A DNA stretch of 64,000 nt from Caulobacterales bacterium (GTDB taxonomy: Bacteria; Pseudomonadota; Alphaproteobacteria; Caulobacterales; Caulobacteraceae), in contig JAFLCS010000001.1 of the NCBI GenBank assembly GCA_017302105.1, positions 248,001-312,000 of the forward strand. Reading direction: 5' to 3'. A model generated the notes under the pieces. The model ran no database searches. It was not told the origin of the DNA and worked only from the letters and a program-made list of their open reading frames with translations. A program made the translations under genes and the position numbers. Positions 9,607 through 18,828 of the stretch are shown here, piece by piece; position 1 is the stretch's first letter, and each line of letters opens with the position of its first letter.

Positions 9607-10230
9607 TTGAGCGCGTTTGAATTCTTCTTTTCGTTCTACGGCCTGCTCCTGGGCCTGTCGGTGGCCGCGCTGGTCAGCGGCTTCGCCCAGGTGCTGCATG
9701 AGCGCGAGCGGGTGCGCTTCGGCTGGCTGACGCCGATGCTGGCGACCTTTGTGGCGCTGGATGTCGCAACCTTCTGGACCCAGGCCTGGGTGATCTTTCG
9801 CGGCGCACCCTACAACAGCGCACTGCTGGTTCTGGGGCTGTCGGTGGCAGCCACCTTCTATATCGCGGCCAGCGTCACCTTTCCGCGCGTGACGGCCGAG
9901 GGCGTCAGGACACGCATCGACCTGGACGACCATTTCTGGACGCATCGCCGGCTGGTGCTGAGTTGTCTGCTGGCGGCCAACCTCATTGTGGTGGTGCTGT
10001 TCGGGGCACTGATGGTGGTCAATGCCGAGTTCGCCGCCCTGTCGAGCGCCCGGCTGTGGATCGGCTTTACGATCTTCAGTCTCGGAACGGCCATTGCCGC
10101 CTTTGCGCCGTGGCGGGGCGTGGCGGTGGGCGCGCTGGGCCTGGTGCTGGCCTACAGCCTGTGGAATGTGGTCCGCGCTGCGGCTGCCCTGATCCAGTCC
10201 GGCGGCTGGTCGCCGGCGGTGGGGGGATGA
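9607..10230 (+). CDS. Unrecognised integral membrane protein, paralog A of a tandem pair
   Basis: 207 residues with about six predicted membrane segments. TTG start at 9607 preceded by TCGGGGAGG. It shares with the next gene the N-terminal block AFEFFFSxYGLLxGLSVA, the GWLTPxLAxFxALD block (about residues 40-52), FWxxAWxxF and a strongly conserved LDDHFWxHRRxVLS loop (about residues 104-116). I do not recognise the family. The polar LDDHFWxHRR element between hydrophobic segments looks like a functional loop. It follows ubiD by 33 bp and may be in its operon. Confidence 0.75.
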   Translation: MSAFEFFFSFYGLLLGLSVAALVSGFAQVLHERERVRFGWLTPMLATFVALDVATFWTQAWVIFRGAPYNSALLVLGLSVAATFYIAASVTFPRVTAEGVRTRIDLDDHFWTHRRLVLSCLLAANLIVVVLFGALMVVNAEFAALSSARLWIGFTIFSLGTAIAAFAPWRGVAVGALGLVLAYSLWNVVRAAAALIQSGGWSPAVGG

Positions 10231-10231
10231 G

Positions 10232-10861
10232 ATGACGGCGTTCGAATTCTTTTTTTCCATCTACGGCCTGCTCATGGGTCTGTCGGTCGCCGTGTTGGCG
10301 ACCGGGGCGGCGCGCGCCTTCAAGCACCGTCGAACCGTAAAGGTCGGATGGCTGACGCCGCTATTGGCGATCTTCGCCGCCCTGGATATCGTCAGCTTCT
10401 GGGACGCCGCCTGGTCCAATTTCCAACACCTGCCATACAGCTATGGCCTGCTAGTTGCGGGACTGATCGTGGCAACCGTCTATTTCACTGCGGCTTCGCT
10501 TATCTTTCCGGACGTGGACGATGAGCCGACCTCGCTGGATGACCATTTCTGGAGCCACCGCCGCGCCGTCCTGTCCTTGCTGATCCTAGCCAACCTCTTG
10601 TTAATAGCGGCGATTTCATGGGCTAGTATGACTCACAACAACGGCGCGGGCATTCCGTGGGACTACGCCGTCAACATGGGCCTTTACCTCGCGTTGATCG
10701 GGACAGCGGCCGTGACCCGGCGACGCTGGCTGGTCATGGGCGCGCTCGGCTTGCACACCGTCATCTATCTGATTCTGGCGGTGCTCACGGCGGCCGCGAC
10801 GCCGGCCCCGGCCAATGATCAGGGCCAGATCACTTCCCCACCTGAAGTCAGGACATCCTGA
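10232..10861 (+). CDS. Unrecognised integral membrane protein, paralog B of a tandem pair
   Basis: 209 residues, ATG 1 bp after the stop of paralog A, with GGGGGATGAG as ribosome-binding site. It aligns over the first ~120 residues with paralog A (AFEFFFSIYGLL, GWLTPLLAIFAALD, LDDHFWSHRR), and both have about six hydrophobic segments. The C-terminal third is less similar and ends in a polar tail. The two probably arose by tandem duplication and could form a heteromeric membrane complex; no function is assigned. Confidence 0.75.
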   Translation: MTAFEFFFSIYGLLMGLSVAVLATGAARAFKHRRTVKVGWLTPLLAIFAALDIVSFWDAAWSNFQHLPYSYGLLVAGLIVATVYFTAASLIFPDVDDEPTSLDDHFWSHRRAVLSLLILANLLLIAAISWASMTHNNGAGIPWDYAVNMGLYLALIGTAAVTRRRWLVMGALGLHTVIYLILAVLTAAATPAPANDQGQITSPPEVRTS

Positions 10862-10904
10862 TCGTCCGCCTTGCCATTCTCGGCTCAGGGTCCAAAACAC
10901 CGTC

Positions 10905-12731
10905 ATGCGTTTTCTGATCACCCTGGCGCTCAGCGCCCTGTGCTTTGCGAGTCCCGCCATGTCCCAAGACCGTCCCGCCAACGCCCTGCCGTGGGATCGC
11001 CCGTTTCTGCCGCCCGCCCCCGCGTGGGACGGTGCCAGCCGCGATCTGTTGCGGCCCGCCGACGACGCCTGGGCCACCGCCTTTGAACAGGACGCCGAGC
11101 ACGACTTCTCGCCCGACTATGCCGCGACCCGCGCCTGGTTCGAGCGGCTGGACGCGGCCTCGGACCTGATCCGCATCGAACAGTTCGGAACCTCGCCGCA
11201 AGGCCGGCCGATCTACGCCGTGATCGCCTCCAGGGACGGTGCCCAGTTCGATCCGTCCAAGCCGGTGCTGCTGGTTCAGGCCGGCATCCACCCCGGCGAG
11301 ATCGACGGCAAGGACGCGGGCATGATGCTGCTGCGCGACATCGCCTTGTATGGTCGGGACGACCTGCTGGACCGGGTCAATCTGATCCTGATCCCGATCC
11401 TGTCGGTGGACGGCCATGAGCGTTCAGGCGCCTATTCGCGGCCCAACCAGCGCGGACCGCGCATCCAAGGCTGGCGCAACACCGCCACCAACCAGAACCT
11501 GAACCGCGATTTTCTCAAGCTGGATCAGCCCGAGATGCAGGCGGTGATGGGCCTGATCCATCGCTATCAGCCGGATCTGTATGTCGACGTTCACGTCACC
11601 GACGGCATCGACTATCAGTACGACATAACCTACGGATATAATGGCGAAAATGGTGTCTGGAGCCGCAGCCCGGAGACCGCGCGATGGCTCGATTCCTCCT
11701 TCAGGCCCTTTGTTGACAGCGCCCTGTCAGGGCGTGGACACATCCCCGGCGAGCTGGTTTTCGCCATTGATGACCGCAATCCGCGCGCCGGACTGTCCGA
11801 CGGCGGCCTGGGCGAGCGCTTCTCCAACGGCTGGGGCTCGGCCGCCCATGTGCCGACCATCCTGATCGAAAACCATTCCCTGAAGCCGCACGAGCAACGG
11901 GTGCTGGGCACCTATGTCTTCCTGGAGGCGGCGATGCGGCTTCTGGCCGATCGTGGCGGCGAACTGCGCCAGGCCTGGCAGGCCGATGCGGCGCTGCGGC
12001 CCGAAGAAATTCCGACCAACTTTGTGCCGACCGACACGCCGATCCGCACCGTCGACTTCCTCGGTATTCGTTATGAGACCTATGAGAGTCCGGCCTCGGG
12101 CCGCACCGAGATCCGCTGGCTGGGCGAGGCGGACCCCGAGATCTGGCGAATGCCCTTCTATGGATCGCGCCCGGGCCTGATCCTGGACCGGCCCGAGGCC
12201 TATTGGGTGCCGTCGTACCGCACCGACATCATCGAGCGGCTGCGTATCCACGGGCTTGAGATGGAAACCCTGACCGCCCCGCGCACGGTTGAGGTTCAGA
12301 TGCTGAGCCTGCCGGACGCCGCCTTCGCCGCGCGGCCCAACGAGGGCCATGTGCCGATGACGGCCGGCGAGCCGGTGACCGAGACTCGCGCCTGGACCTT
12401 CCCGACCGGCTCGGTGCGGGTTCCGACCGATCAGCCGATGGGGGATATCGCCGTGCTGCTGCTAGAGCCGCAGTCGACCGAAAGCTTCTTCGCCTGGGGC
12501 TTCTTCCTCGAGATCTTCAGCCGGGTGGAATATATCGAGGCCTACGCCATCGCGCCCCTGGCCGAACAGATGCTGGCCTCGGATCCCGAGCTGCGCGCCG
12601 CGTTCGAGGCGCGCCTGGCCGAAGATCCCGAATTCGCCGCCGACGGCGACGCCCGGCTGGCCTGGTTCTATGAACGCACGCCCTTCTATGATCAGCATTA
12701 CCGGCTCTATCCAATCGCGAGGGAACACTGA
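10905..12731 (+). CDS. M14 family zinc carboxypeptidase, exported
   Basis: 608 residues from the ATG at 10905, which begins a Sec signal peptide (MRFLITLALSALCFASPAMSQ). The zinc ligands are H129 and E132 in GIHPGEIDGKD and H230 in DVHVTDG, the H-x-x-E...H pattern of M14 peptidases. NRDFLKLDQPE and LIENHSLKP are typical of the large bacterial M14 enzymes. It is likely a periplasmic peptidase active on peptides or cell-wall fragments. The C-terminal ~250 residues form an extra domain. The stop overlaps the next ATG (TGATG). Confidence 0.88.
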   Translation: MRFLITLALSALCFASPAMSQDRPANALPWDRPFLPPAPAWDGASRDLLRPADDAWATAFEQDAEHDFSPDYAATRAWFERLDAASDLIRIEQFGTSPQGRPIYAVIASRDGAQFDPSKPVLLVQAGIHPGEIDGKDAGMMLLRDIALYGRDDLLDRVNLILIPILSVDGHERSGAYSRPNQRGPRIQGWRNTATNQNLNRDFLKLDQPEMQAVMGLIHRYQPDLYVDVHVTDGIDYQYDITYGYNGENGVWSRSPETARWLDSSFRPFVDSALSGRGHIPGELVFAIDDRNPRAGLSDGGLGERFSNGWGSAAHVPTILIENHSLKPHEQRVLGTYVFLEAAMRLLADRGGELRQAWQADAALRPEEIPTNFVPTDTPIRTVDFLGIRYETYESPASGRTEIRWLGEADPEIWRMPFYGSRPGLILDRPEAYWVPSYRTDIIERLRIHGLEMETLTAPRTVEVQMLSLPDAAFAARPNEGHVPMTAGEPVTETRAWTFPTGSVRVPTDQPMGDIAVLLLEPQSTESFFAWGFFLEIFSRVEYIEAYAIAPLAEQMLASDPELRAAFEARLAEDPEFAADGDARLAWFYERTPFYDQHYRLYPIAREH

Positions 12732-13138
12732 TGCAACCGACCCCTGCCCTCGCCGCCACTGCCCTCTGGAGTGGGCTGCTCATCTTCGTCCTGGTCCTGT
12801 TGTCAGCCCGCGTCGTCATGGGCCGGCGCCGCCTGCGCGTTTCCCTGGGAGACGGCGGCAACAGGGAAATGGAAATCCTGTCCCGCACCTTCGCCAATGC
12901 AGCGGAATATGTACCGGTCGGGATCGCCGCCCTGATCCTGCTGGCCCTTGTCGGAACCTCGGCGTCAGTCATCCACATCATCGGGGGCAGTCTGCTGGCT
13001 GGACGACTAATCCATCCGTTCGGACTGGCGGCACGGCGGGCACCCAATCCGGCCCGTATTCTCGGCATGGCCCTGACCTGGCTGCCCCTGCTCGGCGCAG
13101 CGGCGCTCCTGCTGATGGCCGGCATCATCGGGCGCTAG
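12731..13138 (+). CDS. MAPEG family membrane protein
   Basis: 135 residues with four hydrophobic segments. The block RTFANAAEYVPVGIAALILLAL followed by GRLIHPFGL corresponds to the conserved glutathione/lipid-binding segment (E-N-x-E-x-x-P-like) of MAPEG proteins, here with N-A-A-E-Y-V-P. MAPEG enzymes are membrane-bound glutathione-dependent transferases or isomerases. Translationally coupled to the M14 peptidase by a 1-nt stop/start overlap, but no functional link is obvious. Confidence 0.85.
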   Translation: MQPTPALAATALWSGLLIFVLVLLSARVVMGRRRLRVSLGDGGNREMEILSRTFANAAEYVPVGIAALILLALVGTSASVIHIIGGSLLAGRLIHPFGLAARRAPNPARILGMALTWLPLLGAAALLLMAGIIGR

Positions 13139-13198
13139 CCCCGAAATCGCCTTACTCGCCGGTTGATCTTGGCGCGGGCGGGGGCCTGGAGAAGATCG

Positions 13199-13672
13199 AT
13201 GCTGCGTCGTGCCAGTCTGACCTTTGCTGCCGTTGCGGGCCTGTCGGCCTGCGCCACTACGGGCGGCGAATATCCATCTGTGCGTTATGCCAGCGCAGCC
13301 CAGGACGGCGTCATCGCCATGCAGATCGCCGGACGGCCATCACATGACGACATGATTCTGGCCGAAGAACGCTGGGGTCGGGCGATCGCCGACGCCTATG
13401 CCTGTGATCTCGGGGTCGGCCCGGTCAGCGAGGCCGCCATTATTGGGGCCATGGAGCTGGCGGCCATGAGCGCGGCCAGTCGCGGTCGCCAAAACCCCTT
13501 CGAGGGCGTCGTCGGCTATATGTCTGCGCTGAACCGCCATCGCGCCACCCGCCGGTCGCGCCCCGCCGCCGACCGGTGCGCGCGGCTGGACGGATGGGTC
13601 GAGACGGTTCGCACCGACGGGCGCGAGCTGTTGTTGCGAGAGGCCGAACAGCGGCTGCTGCCTCCCGGCTGA
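13199..13672 (+). CDS. Small hypothetical lipoprotein
   Basis: 157 residues beginning MLRRASLTFAAVAGLSAC, a lipoprotein signal with lipobox LSAC; preceded by GGAGAAG. The mature part has three further cysteines-free helices plus the segment VIAMQIAGRPSHDD and a Cys-containing YACDLG and DRCARLDGW, suggesting one disulfide. It is arginine-rich in the middle. I do not recognise a family. It ends just before pmbA. Confidence 0.7.
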   Translation: MLRRASLTFAAVAGLSACATTGGEYPSVRYASAAQDGVIAMQIAGRPSHDDMILAEERWGRAIADAYACDLGVGPVSEAAIIGAMELAAMSAASRGRQNPFEGVVGYMSALNRHRATRRSRPAADRCARLDGWVETVRTDGRELLLREAEQRLLPPG

Positions 13673-13711
13673 CCCTGCGCCCGGTTTGCAGTCGGCGGTC
13701 CGGTCGGCCAT

Positions 13712-15067
13712 ATGCGGCCCATGACCGACACCGCCCTGACCCTCGACGTCGCCCATGATGTGATTGATCGCGCCCTGAAGGCAGGGGCTGACGCCGCCGA
13801 GGCCGTCTTGTCGCGGCGTAGCGCACTGTCCGTCTCGGTCCGCCTGGGCGAACTCGAAGAGGTCGAACGCGAAGAGTCCCGTGACCTGGGCCTTCGGGTC
13901 TTCATCGGCAGGAAACAGGCCGTCGTCTCTGCCTCGGACCTGTCCGAACCCACACGGGTCCGCCTGGTCGAACGGGCGGTCGCCATGGCCCGCCTGGCCC
14001 CCGAGGACCCCTATGCCGGACTGGCCCCCCAGGACCGGCTGGCCGGCCTGCAACGCCCCGACCTGGACCTGTTCGACCCGACCGATCTGGACGCCGCCGC
14101 CCTCGAGGCGCGGGCGCGCGCGGCCGAGGCATCGGCGCGCGCCGTACCGGGCGTCACCAATTCCAACGGCGGCGAGGCGGGTCTGACGACTGGTGAATGG
14201 GCCCTTGTGACCTCGCACGGCTTCGAAGGCCACCATCGCGGCTCGGCCTTTTCCCTGTCAGCTCGGGTAATAGCCGAGCGCGACGGGGTGATGGAGGTGG
14301 CCGGCGATGGCCGCGCCACGCGCCACCTTTCCGATCTGGAGGATCCCCTGGCCATCGGCGCTGAAGCCGGTCGCCGTGCCGTGGCCCAGCTCGGAGCCAG
14401 GAAGCTGAGCAGCCGCTCGGCTCCCATTATCCTTGAGAACAGGATCGCCACCCAGCTCATCGGGCCGCTGATCGGGGCGATTGCCGGCCCTGCCGTTGCG
14501 CGCGGCGTGTCCTTCCTGAAGGATCAGATGGGCCAACGCGTCCTGTCCGACGCCATTCAGCTGATCGACGACCCCCTGCGGCTGCGCGGACTGGGTTCGA
14601 CGCCGTTCGACGACGAAGGCGTCGCTGTGAGCCGGCAGGCGATCGTGGCCGACGGCGTACTGCAGAGCTGGCTGCTGAACACCTCGTCTGCGGCGCAGCT
14701 CGGTCTGGAGACGACGGGACACGCCTCACGCGGCCTGGCCGGCCCCGCAGGGGTGTCGGGGCACAATCTGACCATCGAGCCGGGCACACGTGATCTGGAG
14801 GGCCTGATGGCCGATGCGGGATCCGGCCTGCTGGTCACCTCCATGTTCGGCCCATCGCTCAATCCGAATACGGGTGACTGGTCGGCCGGCATCAGCGGCC
14901 AATGGTTCGAGAACGGTCAGATCGTCCATGCCGTCAATGAGGTGACCATCGCCGGCAATCTCTTGGCGCTGTATCAGCGACTGATACCGGGTTCGGATCT
15001 GGAGCTGCGGTCTTCCAGCAACAGCCCGTCGCTGCTGATCGACGCGGTGGCCATCGCCGGGGCATGA
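13712..15067 (+). CDS. pmbA: PmbA/TldE family metalloprotease-related protein
   Basis: About 451 residues, matching PmbA (TldE). SVRLGELEEVEREESRDLGLRVFIGRKQAVVSASDLS is the canonical N-terminal domain; LRLRGLGSTPFDDEGV and the end region FENGQIVHAVNEVTIAGN are typical of the C-terminal domain. TldD and TldE together form a protease that matures peptides such as microcin B17; TldE itself lacks the zinc site. tldD is not in the window. An alternative ATG at 13721 is equally possible. Its stop overlaps the next ATG by 4 nt. Confidence 0.9.
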   Translation: MRPMTDTALTLDVAHDVIDRALKAGADAAEAVLSRRSALSVSVRLGELEEVEREESRDLGLRVFIGRKQAVVSASDLSEPTRVRLVERAVAMARLAPEDPYAGLAPQDRLAGLQRPDLDLFDPTDLDAAALEARARAAEASARAVPGVTNSNGGEAGLTTGEWALVTSHGFEGHHRGSAFSLSARVIAERDGVMEVAGDGRATRHLSDLEDPLAIGAEAGRRAVAQLGARKLSSRSAPIILENRIATQLIGPLIGAIAGPAVARGVSFLKDQMGQRVLSDAIQLIDDPLRLRGLGSTPFDDEGVAVSRQAIVADGVLQSWLLNTSSAAQLGLETTGHASRGLAGPAGVSGHNLTIEPGTRDLEGLMADAGSGLLVTSMFGPSLNPNTGDWSAGISGQWFENGQIVHAVNEVTIAGNLLALYQRLIPGSDLELRSSSNSPSLLIDAVAIAGA

Positions 15068-15867
15068 CCGACGATCTGGCCTTGCTGACCGAGGCAGCGC
15101 ATCTGGCGGGCACGATCGCCCTGGCTCACCGTCGCAACGGTCTGGACATCCAGACCAAGCCCGGCGGCTCACCGGTCACGGACGGTGACCTGGCGGTCAA
15201 TGAATTTCTGGCGGCTGGGTTGAGGGCGGCCCGGCCAGACTATGGCTGGCTCTCTGAAGAGACGATGGACAGTCCGGACCGGTTGGACCGGAAGCGCATC
15301 TTCGTCGTCGATCCGATCGATGGAACTGTCGCCTATATCAAGGGGCGCCCCTGGTGGACCATCGCCCTGGCCATCGTCGAGGACGGTCAGCCGATCGCCG
15401 CAGTCGTCCATGCCCCCGTATCAAACGAGACCTTTTCCGCCGTTCGGGGCGGAGGGGCCTGGCTGAACGGCCATCCCATCCAGGCCTCAGATGCCGATAG
15501 GCTGGAGGAGGCCTCCATGCTGGCCGACGCGGCGCTGCTGGAGCGGCCGATCTGGGAGGAACCGTGGCCGACCATGCGGCTGAGTCGGCGCAACTCCATC
15601 GCCTACCGGATGGCCCTGGTCGGTGCCGGCGGCTTCGATGCGGCCATTTCCCTGGGCGCGAAATGGGACTGGGATCTGGCCGCCGGGGCCCTGATCGCCC
15701 ACGAAGGTGGTGCCCTGGCCACCGACCACGCCGGCGGTGCCCTGAGGTTCAATCGGCGTGTACCGCAGCAACCCAGCCTCGTTTGCGCTGCCCCCGGCCT
15801 GCACCCGTTGATCATTCAGCGCTGTCGGCCTATTGCCCTGACCGATCCAAACGACGGAAGACCATGA
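15064..15867 (+). CDS. Inositol monophosphatase/CysQ-family phosphatase
   Basis: 267 residues. The metal-binding landmarks are present: EE at 65-66 (WLSEET), DPIDGT at 83-88 and WDLAAGALIAHEGG near residue 206. The family includes inositol monophosphatase, fructose-1,6-bisphosphatase and the 3'(2'),5'-bisphosphate nucleotidase CysQ that clears PAP. Alphaproteobacterial members adjacent to a DUF4170 gene, as here, are usually called CysQ-like, but the substrate is not readable from sequence. It is coupled by 4-nt overlaps to pmbA and to DUF4170. Confidence 0.85.
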   Translation: MTDDLALLTEAAHLAGTIALAHRRNGLDIQTKPGGSPVTDGDLAVNEFLAAGLRAARPDYGWLSEETMDSPDRLDRKRIFVVDPIDGTVAYIKGRPWWTIALAIVEDGQPIAAVVHAPVSNETFSAVRGGGAWLNGHPIQASDADRLEEASMLADAALLERPIWEEPWPTMRLSRRNSIAYRMALVGAGGFDAAISLGAKWDWDLAAGALIAHEGGALATDHAGGALRFNRRVPQQPSLVCAAPGLHPLIIQRCRPIALTDPNDGRP

Positions 15868-16118
15868 GCCAGCACGACCACGACCACCACCCCGACGACC
15901 AGCTCTTGCACATCGTGATCGGAGGCGAGCTCCGCCATCTGGGCGAGCCGACCTTCCGCGACCTGTCCAAGGTCGAATTCGTCGGGGCATTTCCCAACTA
16001 TGCCGAGGCCCGCAAGGCCTGGAAGGCGCGCGCCCAGGCGACCGTCGACAATGCCCATATGCGCTATTTCATCCTGCACGCGCACCGGCTGATCGACCCG
16101 CGCGGAGACGCCGATTGA
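15864..16118 (+). CDS. DUF4170 family protein
   Basis: 84 residues with a histidine/aspartate-rich start (SQHDHDHHPDDQ) that could bind metal, then LHIVIGGELRHLG, VEFVGAFPNYAEARKAWKARAQATVDNAHMRYFILHAHRL, the conserved body of DUF4170. The chosen ATG at 15864 overlaps the phosphatase stop. Small DUF4170 proteins occur next to CysQ-like and Kdo/lipid A genes in Caulobacterales and related orders; no function is established. Confidence 0.85.
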   Translation: MSQHDHDHHPDDQLLHIVIGGELRHLGEPTFRDLSKVEFVGAFPNYAEARKAWKARAQATVDNAHMRYFILHAHRLIDPRGDAD

Positions 16119-16312
16119 GTGGCCTGGGGCCAGAGACGATTGCGGCGCTCATGTCCGCAGCCCTGGCCCTTGCCATCTGTATTCGCGCCCTGGGGGGCTG
16201 GCGGCACTGGCAACAGCTCCAGCGGGGCGGGCGGAAACCCCGGCATCCCGCCTCTCCGCCCCAGCCCGATGACCCGGGCCGGCCACGGGGACCGTGGGAC
16301 AATCCGTCCTGA
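16115..16312 (+). CDS. Small single-pass membrane protein, hypothetical
   Basis: 65 residues from a TTG start that overlaps the DUF4170 stop by 4 nt. One N-terminal membrane helix (about residues 8-27, IAALMSAALALAICIRAL) is followed by a Pro/Arg-rich cytosolic tail. The coupling by overlap and the charged tail argue for a real gene, but the low-complexity tail and the lack of any recognised family leave doubt. Confidence 0.5.
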   Translation: MSGLGPETIAALMSAALALAICIRALGGWRHWQQLQRGGRKPRHPASPPQPDDPGRPRGPWDNPS

Positions 16313-16318
16313 AGCGCC

Positions 16319-16984
16319 CTATTCGCGGCGCAACAGCTTGTCGGTCAACAGGGTCGCCCACCAACTGGCCTGGAAATCGGCCTTGATGGCCGCGGGGTCG
16401 TATTCATCGGACATCACCCAGTCGATGAAGCTGATCCCCTTCGGCTCGACTTCATCGAGGTAGCGTTCGAACACATAGTCGAGCACGCCGGTCTTGCCCT
16501 GGCGGACGTGCAGGGTGCGAAGCCCCAGCTCGCGCACAGCGTCACGAATCGGTTCACCGAGGTGAAAATGCCGGTAGAGAACCGCCATGATACCAGCCCG
16601 ATCGGCCCCCGATTTGCAGTGCATCAGAGCCGGGTATTCAATGGTTTCAAATATTTCCTTGGCGTGCAGGACGCGCTCACGGCTCGGAACCTCGCGCGAA
16701 CCCATGGGGGCGTCCACCCAGGCCATGCCGAGCCGGTCCACCGCATCCCTCTCCAGCTGATAGTGGGCGCTGTGCGGCCCTCCCCTCAGATTGATGACGG
16801 TCTTGAGGCCGCGCTTCTTCCACCAGGCCAGCTGGAACGGCCACGGATGGTTGGTGCGGATCATATCCGGCCCAATCCAATGGGCGTTGGAGAATCCCAG
16901 CCGCAGAAAGGCATGGTCCCCCCACCAGAAGTCCCAGTAGGCGCGGGCGCGCCCCCAGAAAGTCGAAAGATCGTATCCCGCCAT
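16319..16984 (-). CDS. Tyrosine-phosphatase-fold protein of the lipid A cluster (Caulobacter CtpA-like)
   Basis: 221 residues from the ATG at 16984. The phosphatase loop is HCKSGADRAG, i.e. Cys-x5-Arg with C123 and R129, and a general-acid candidate lies in VDAPMGSRE (D91). It diverges from the adjacent ABC exporter/acyltransferase/waaA/lpxK genes. In Caulobacter the essential tyrosine-phosphatase homolog CtpA affects the outer membrane and is reported to act on lipid A phosphates rather than proteins; sequence class and neighbourhood make this gene a likely counterpart. That identity is inference; the fold and active site are seen. Confidence 0.75.
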   Translation of the reverse strand: MAGYDLSTFWGRARAYWDFWWGDHAFLRLGFSNAHWIGPDMIRTNHPWPFQLAWWKKRGLKTVINLRGGPHSAHYQLERDAVDRLGMAWVDAPMGSREVPSRERVLHAKEIFETIEYPALMHCKSGADRAGIMAVLYRHFHLGEPIRDAVRELGLRTLHVRQGKTGVLDYVFERYLDEVEPKGISFIDWVMSDEYDPAAIKADFQASWWATLLTDKLLRRE

Positions 16985-17061
16985 GGGTGGCTGACTAGCT
17001 TGATGCGCCCCACATTTGAAGCGCGCTTGACTTAGGCGTCGCAAGGACCGACCGGAAGACC

Positions 17062-18828
17062 ATGAGCGCCGCGCCCGCCGAAATGCCCAGACGCCCGATG
17101 TTGGCCCGGATCTGGCGTGACTATCTCAAGCCACGCCGGGGTCAGTTGGCCCTGGCGCTGGTGTCCGCCGCCGCCGCCGCCGGTCTGACCGCCCGCCTCG
17201 CCGCCGAACTCGACCCGGCGGTCCAGCATCTGCTGGTCGACCACGACCGTCGGGCGATGATCGTCATCCCGCTCACGATCGCCGGGCTCGCCATCGCGCG
17301 GGGCGTCTTCCAGGTCATTTCAGCCTTGCTGGTAAACCGGATCGGTCACGGCGTCGTCGGAGCCGTCCAGGTTCAGCTGTTCGGGCGGATGATCCGCTCT
17401 GACCTGGCCCAGCTACGATCCCAGCACTCGGGTGCCTATGTCGCCTCGGTCCTGTTTGATGCCAACCTGATCCGCGAAGCCTTCACCCAGGGCGTGGTCA
17501 ACTATGTACAGCACGGCCTGATCGTCATCGCCCTGTTGATCTATCTGGTGTTCCTCGACCCGCTTCTGGCCGGCATCGTTATCGTTGCGGCCCCGGTGGC
17601 GGGCATGGTTCTGCGGCGCTTTGCCAAACGCACCCGCAAGGCCGCGCAGGGGGCCATGGAGGAAACCTCGGCCCTGTCCACAGCCGTCATGGAAAACCTC
17701 GACGGGGTGCGTGTGGTCCAGATCGACGGCCGCGAGGCCGATGAGGAAGCCCGCGTCGCCGCCGTGGTCGCCCGTCGCCAGACCCACGTCATAAAGGGGG
17801 CCAATGCCCGGGCCGCTGCCGCTCCGGTGACGGAGAGCCTGACCATGGTCGTGGTGGCGGCCGTCCTGGCCTATGCCGGCTGGCGCGCCTCCAACGGCGG
17901 GCTGACGGTGGGCCAGTTCACCGCGTTCATCGCTTCGCTGATGATCGTGTCGCAATCGTTGCGTCAGCTGGCCAATCTGCAAACGGTCATGAGCGAAGGT
18001 CTGACCGCGGCCGCCCGCCTGTTCGCGGCGCTGGACATCCAGCCGACCATCAATGACCGCCCAGGAGCCGAACCCCTCAAGGCCGGATCAGGGGATCTGG
18101 CCCTGGAGCACGTTTCCTTCGCCTATGGCCCTGACCAGCCGGTCCTGACTGACGTCAGCCTGATCGCCCGGCGGGGCGAGAGCATCGCCCTGGTCGGACC
18201 CTCGGGAGGTGGCAAGTCCACGATCCTGAGCCTGATTCCGCGCTTCTACGAAGCGGTCCAGGGCCGGGTTGTCGTCAACGGCGAGGATGTCCGAGCCGTC
18301 ACCCTGGCTTCTTTGCGCGACCATATCGCCCTGGTCACTCAAGAGCCCTTCCTGTTCGACGACACGATTGCGGCCAACATCGCCTATGCCCGACCAGACG
18401 CCACGCCCGACCAGATCGAGACCGCCGCCCGCGATGCGGCTGCGCACGACTTCATCCTGGGCCTGCCGGACGGCTATCAGACTCGCGTCGGTGAGGCCGG
18501 CGGCCGGCTGTCCGGGGGGCAGCGCCAGCGCATCGCCATCGCCCGCGCCTTTCTGAAGAATGCACCGATCCTGCTCCTGGACGAGGCGACTTCGGCCCTC
18601 GACACCGAAAGCGAAGCCCAGGTCCAGGCCGCACTCGAACGGCTGATGGCCGGGCGCACGACCCTGATGATCGCGCATCGTCTGTCGACGGTGAAGTCGG
18701 CCGATCGCATCTATGTCATCGACCGGGGCCGCGTCGTCGAAAGCGGAACCCATGCCGCTCTGGTCCGCAAGGGCGGCCTTTACGCCCGCCTGGCCAAGAG
18801 CCAGTCGCTGGAAGGCACCCCCGCGTGA
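17062..18828 (+). CDS. msbA: ABC exporter, MsbA-type lipid flippase
   Basis: 588 residues: an N-terminal six-helix membrane domain (about 30-330) fused to a nucleotide-binding domain. Walker A GPSGGGKST is at 379-387, the signature LSGGQ at 483-487, the Walker B ILLLDEA shortly after, and the H-loop in IAHRLST. Position next to a lipid A-acting phosphatase, a lauroyltransferase-like gene, waaA and lpxK supports a role in flipping lipid A or its precursors across the inner membrane. General multidrug exporters share the same layout, so substrate is inferred from context. Confidence 0.85.
   Translation: MSAAPAEMPRRPMLARIWRDYLKPRRGQLALALVSAAAAAGLTARLAAELDPAVQHLLVDHDRRAMIVIPLTIAGLAIARGVFQVISALLVNRIGHGVVGAVQVQLFGRMIRSDLAQLRSQHSGAYVASVLFDANLIREAFTQGVVNYVQHGLIVIALLIYLVFLDPLLAGIVIVAAPVAGMVLRRFAKRTRKAAQGAMEETSALSTAVMENLDGVRVVQIDGREADEEARVAAVVARRQTHVIKGANARAAAAPVTESLTMVVVAAVLAYAGWRASNGGLTVGQFTAFIASLMIVSQSLRQLANLQTVMSEGLTAAARLFAALDIQPTINDRPGAEPLKAGSGDLALEHVSFAYGPDQPVLTDVSLIARRGESIALVGPSGGGKSTILSLIPRFYEAVQGRVVVNGEDVRAVTLASLRDHIALVTQEPFLFDDTIAANIAYARPDATPDQIETAARDAAAHDFILGLPDGYQTRVGEAGGRLSGGQRQRIAIARAFLKNAPILLLDEATSALDTESEAQVQAALERLMAGRTTLMIAHRLSTVKSADRIYVIDRGRVVESGTHAALVRKGGLYARLAKSQSLEGTPA

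Noticed and set aside
8032..10260. A 742-codon open frame on the minus strand over ubiD and the first tandem membrane gene
   Set aside because: It is a mirror of GC-rich codon bias: the plus strand encodes full-length UbiD with all family motifs, whereas the minus-strand translation has no motifs and is low-complexity.
12969..12977. DnaA/G-box-like TCATCCACA inside the MAPEG gene
   Set aside because: A single near-match in a coding region, without neighbours or TTAA boxes, expected by chance.
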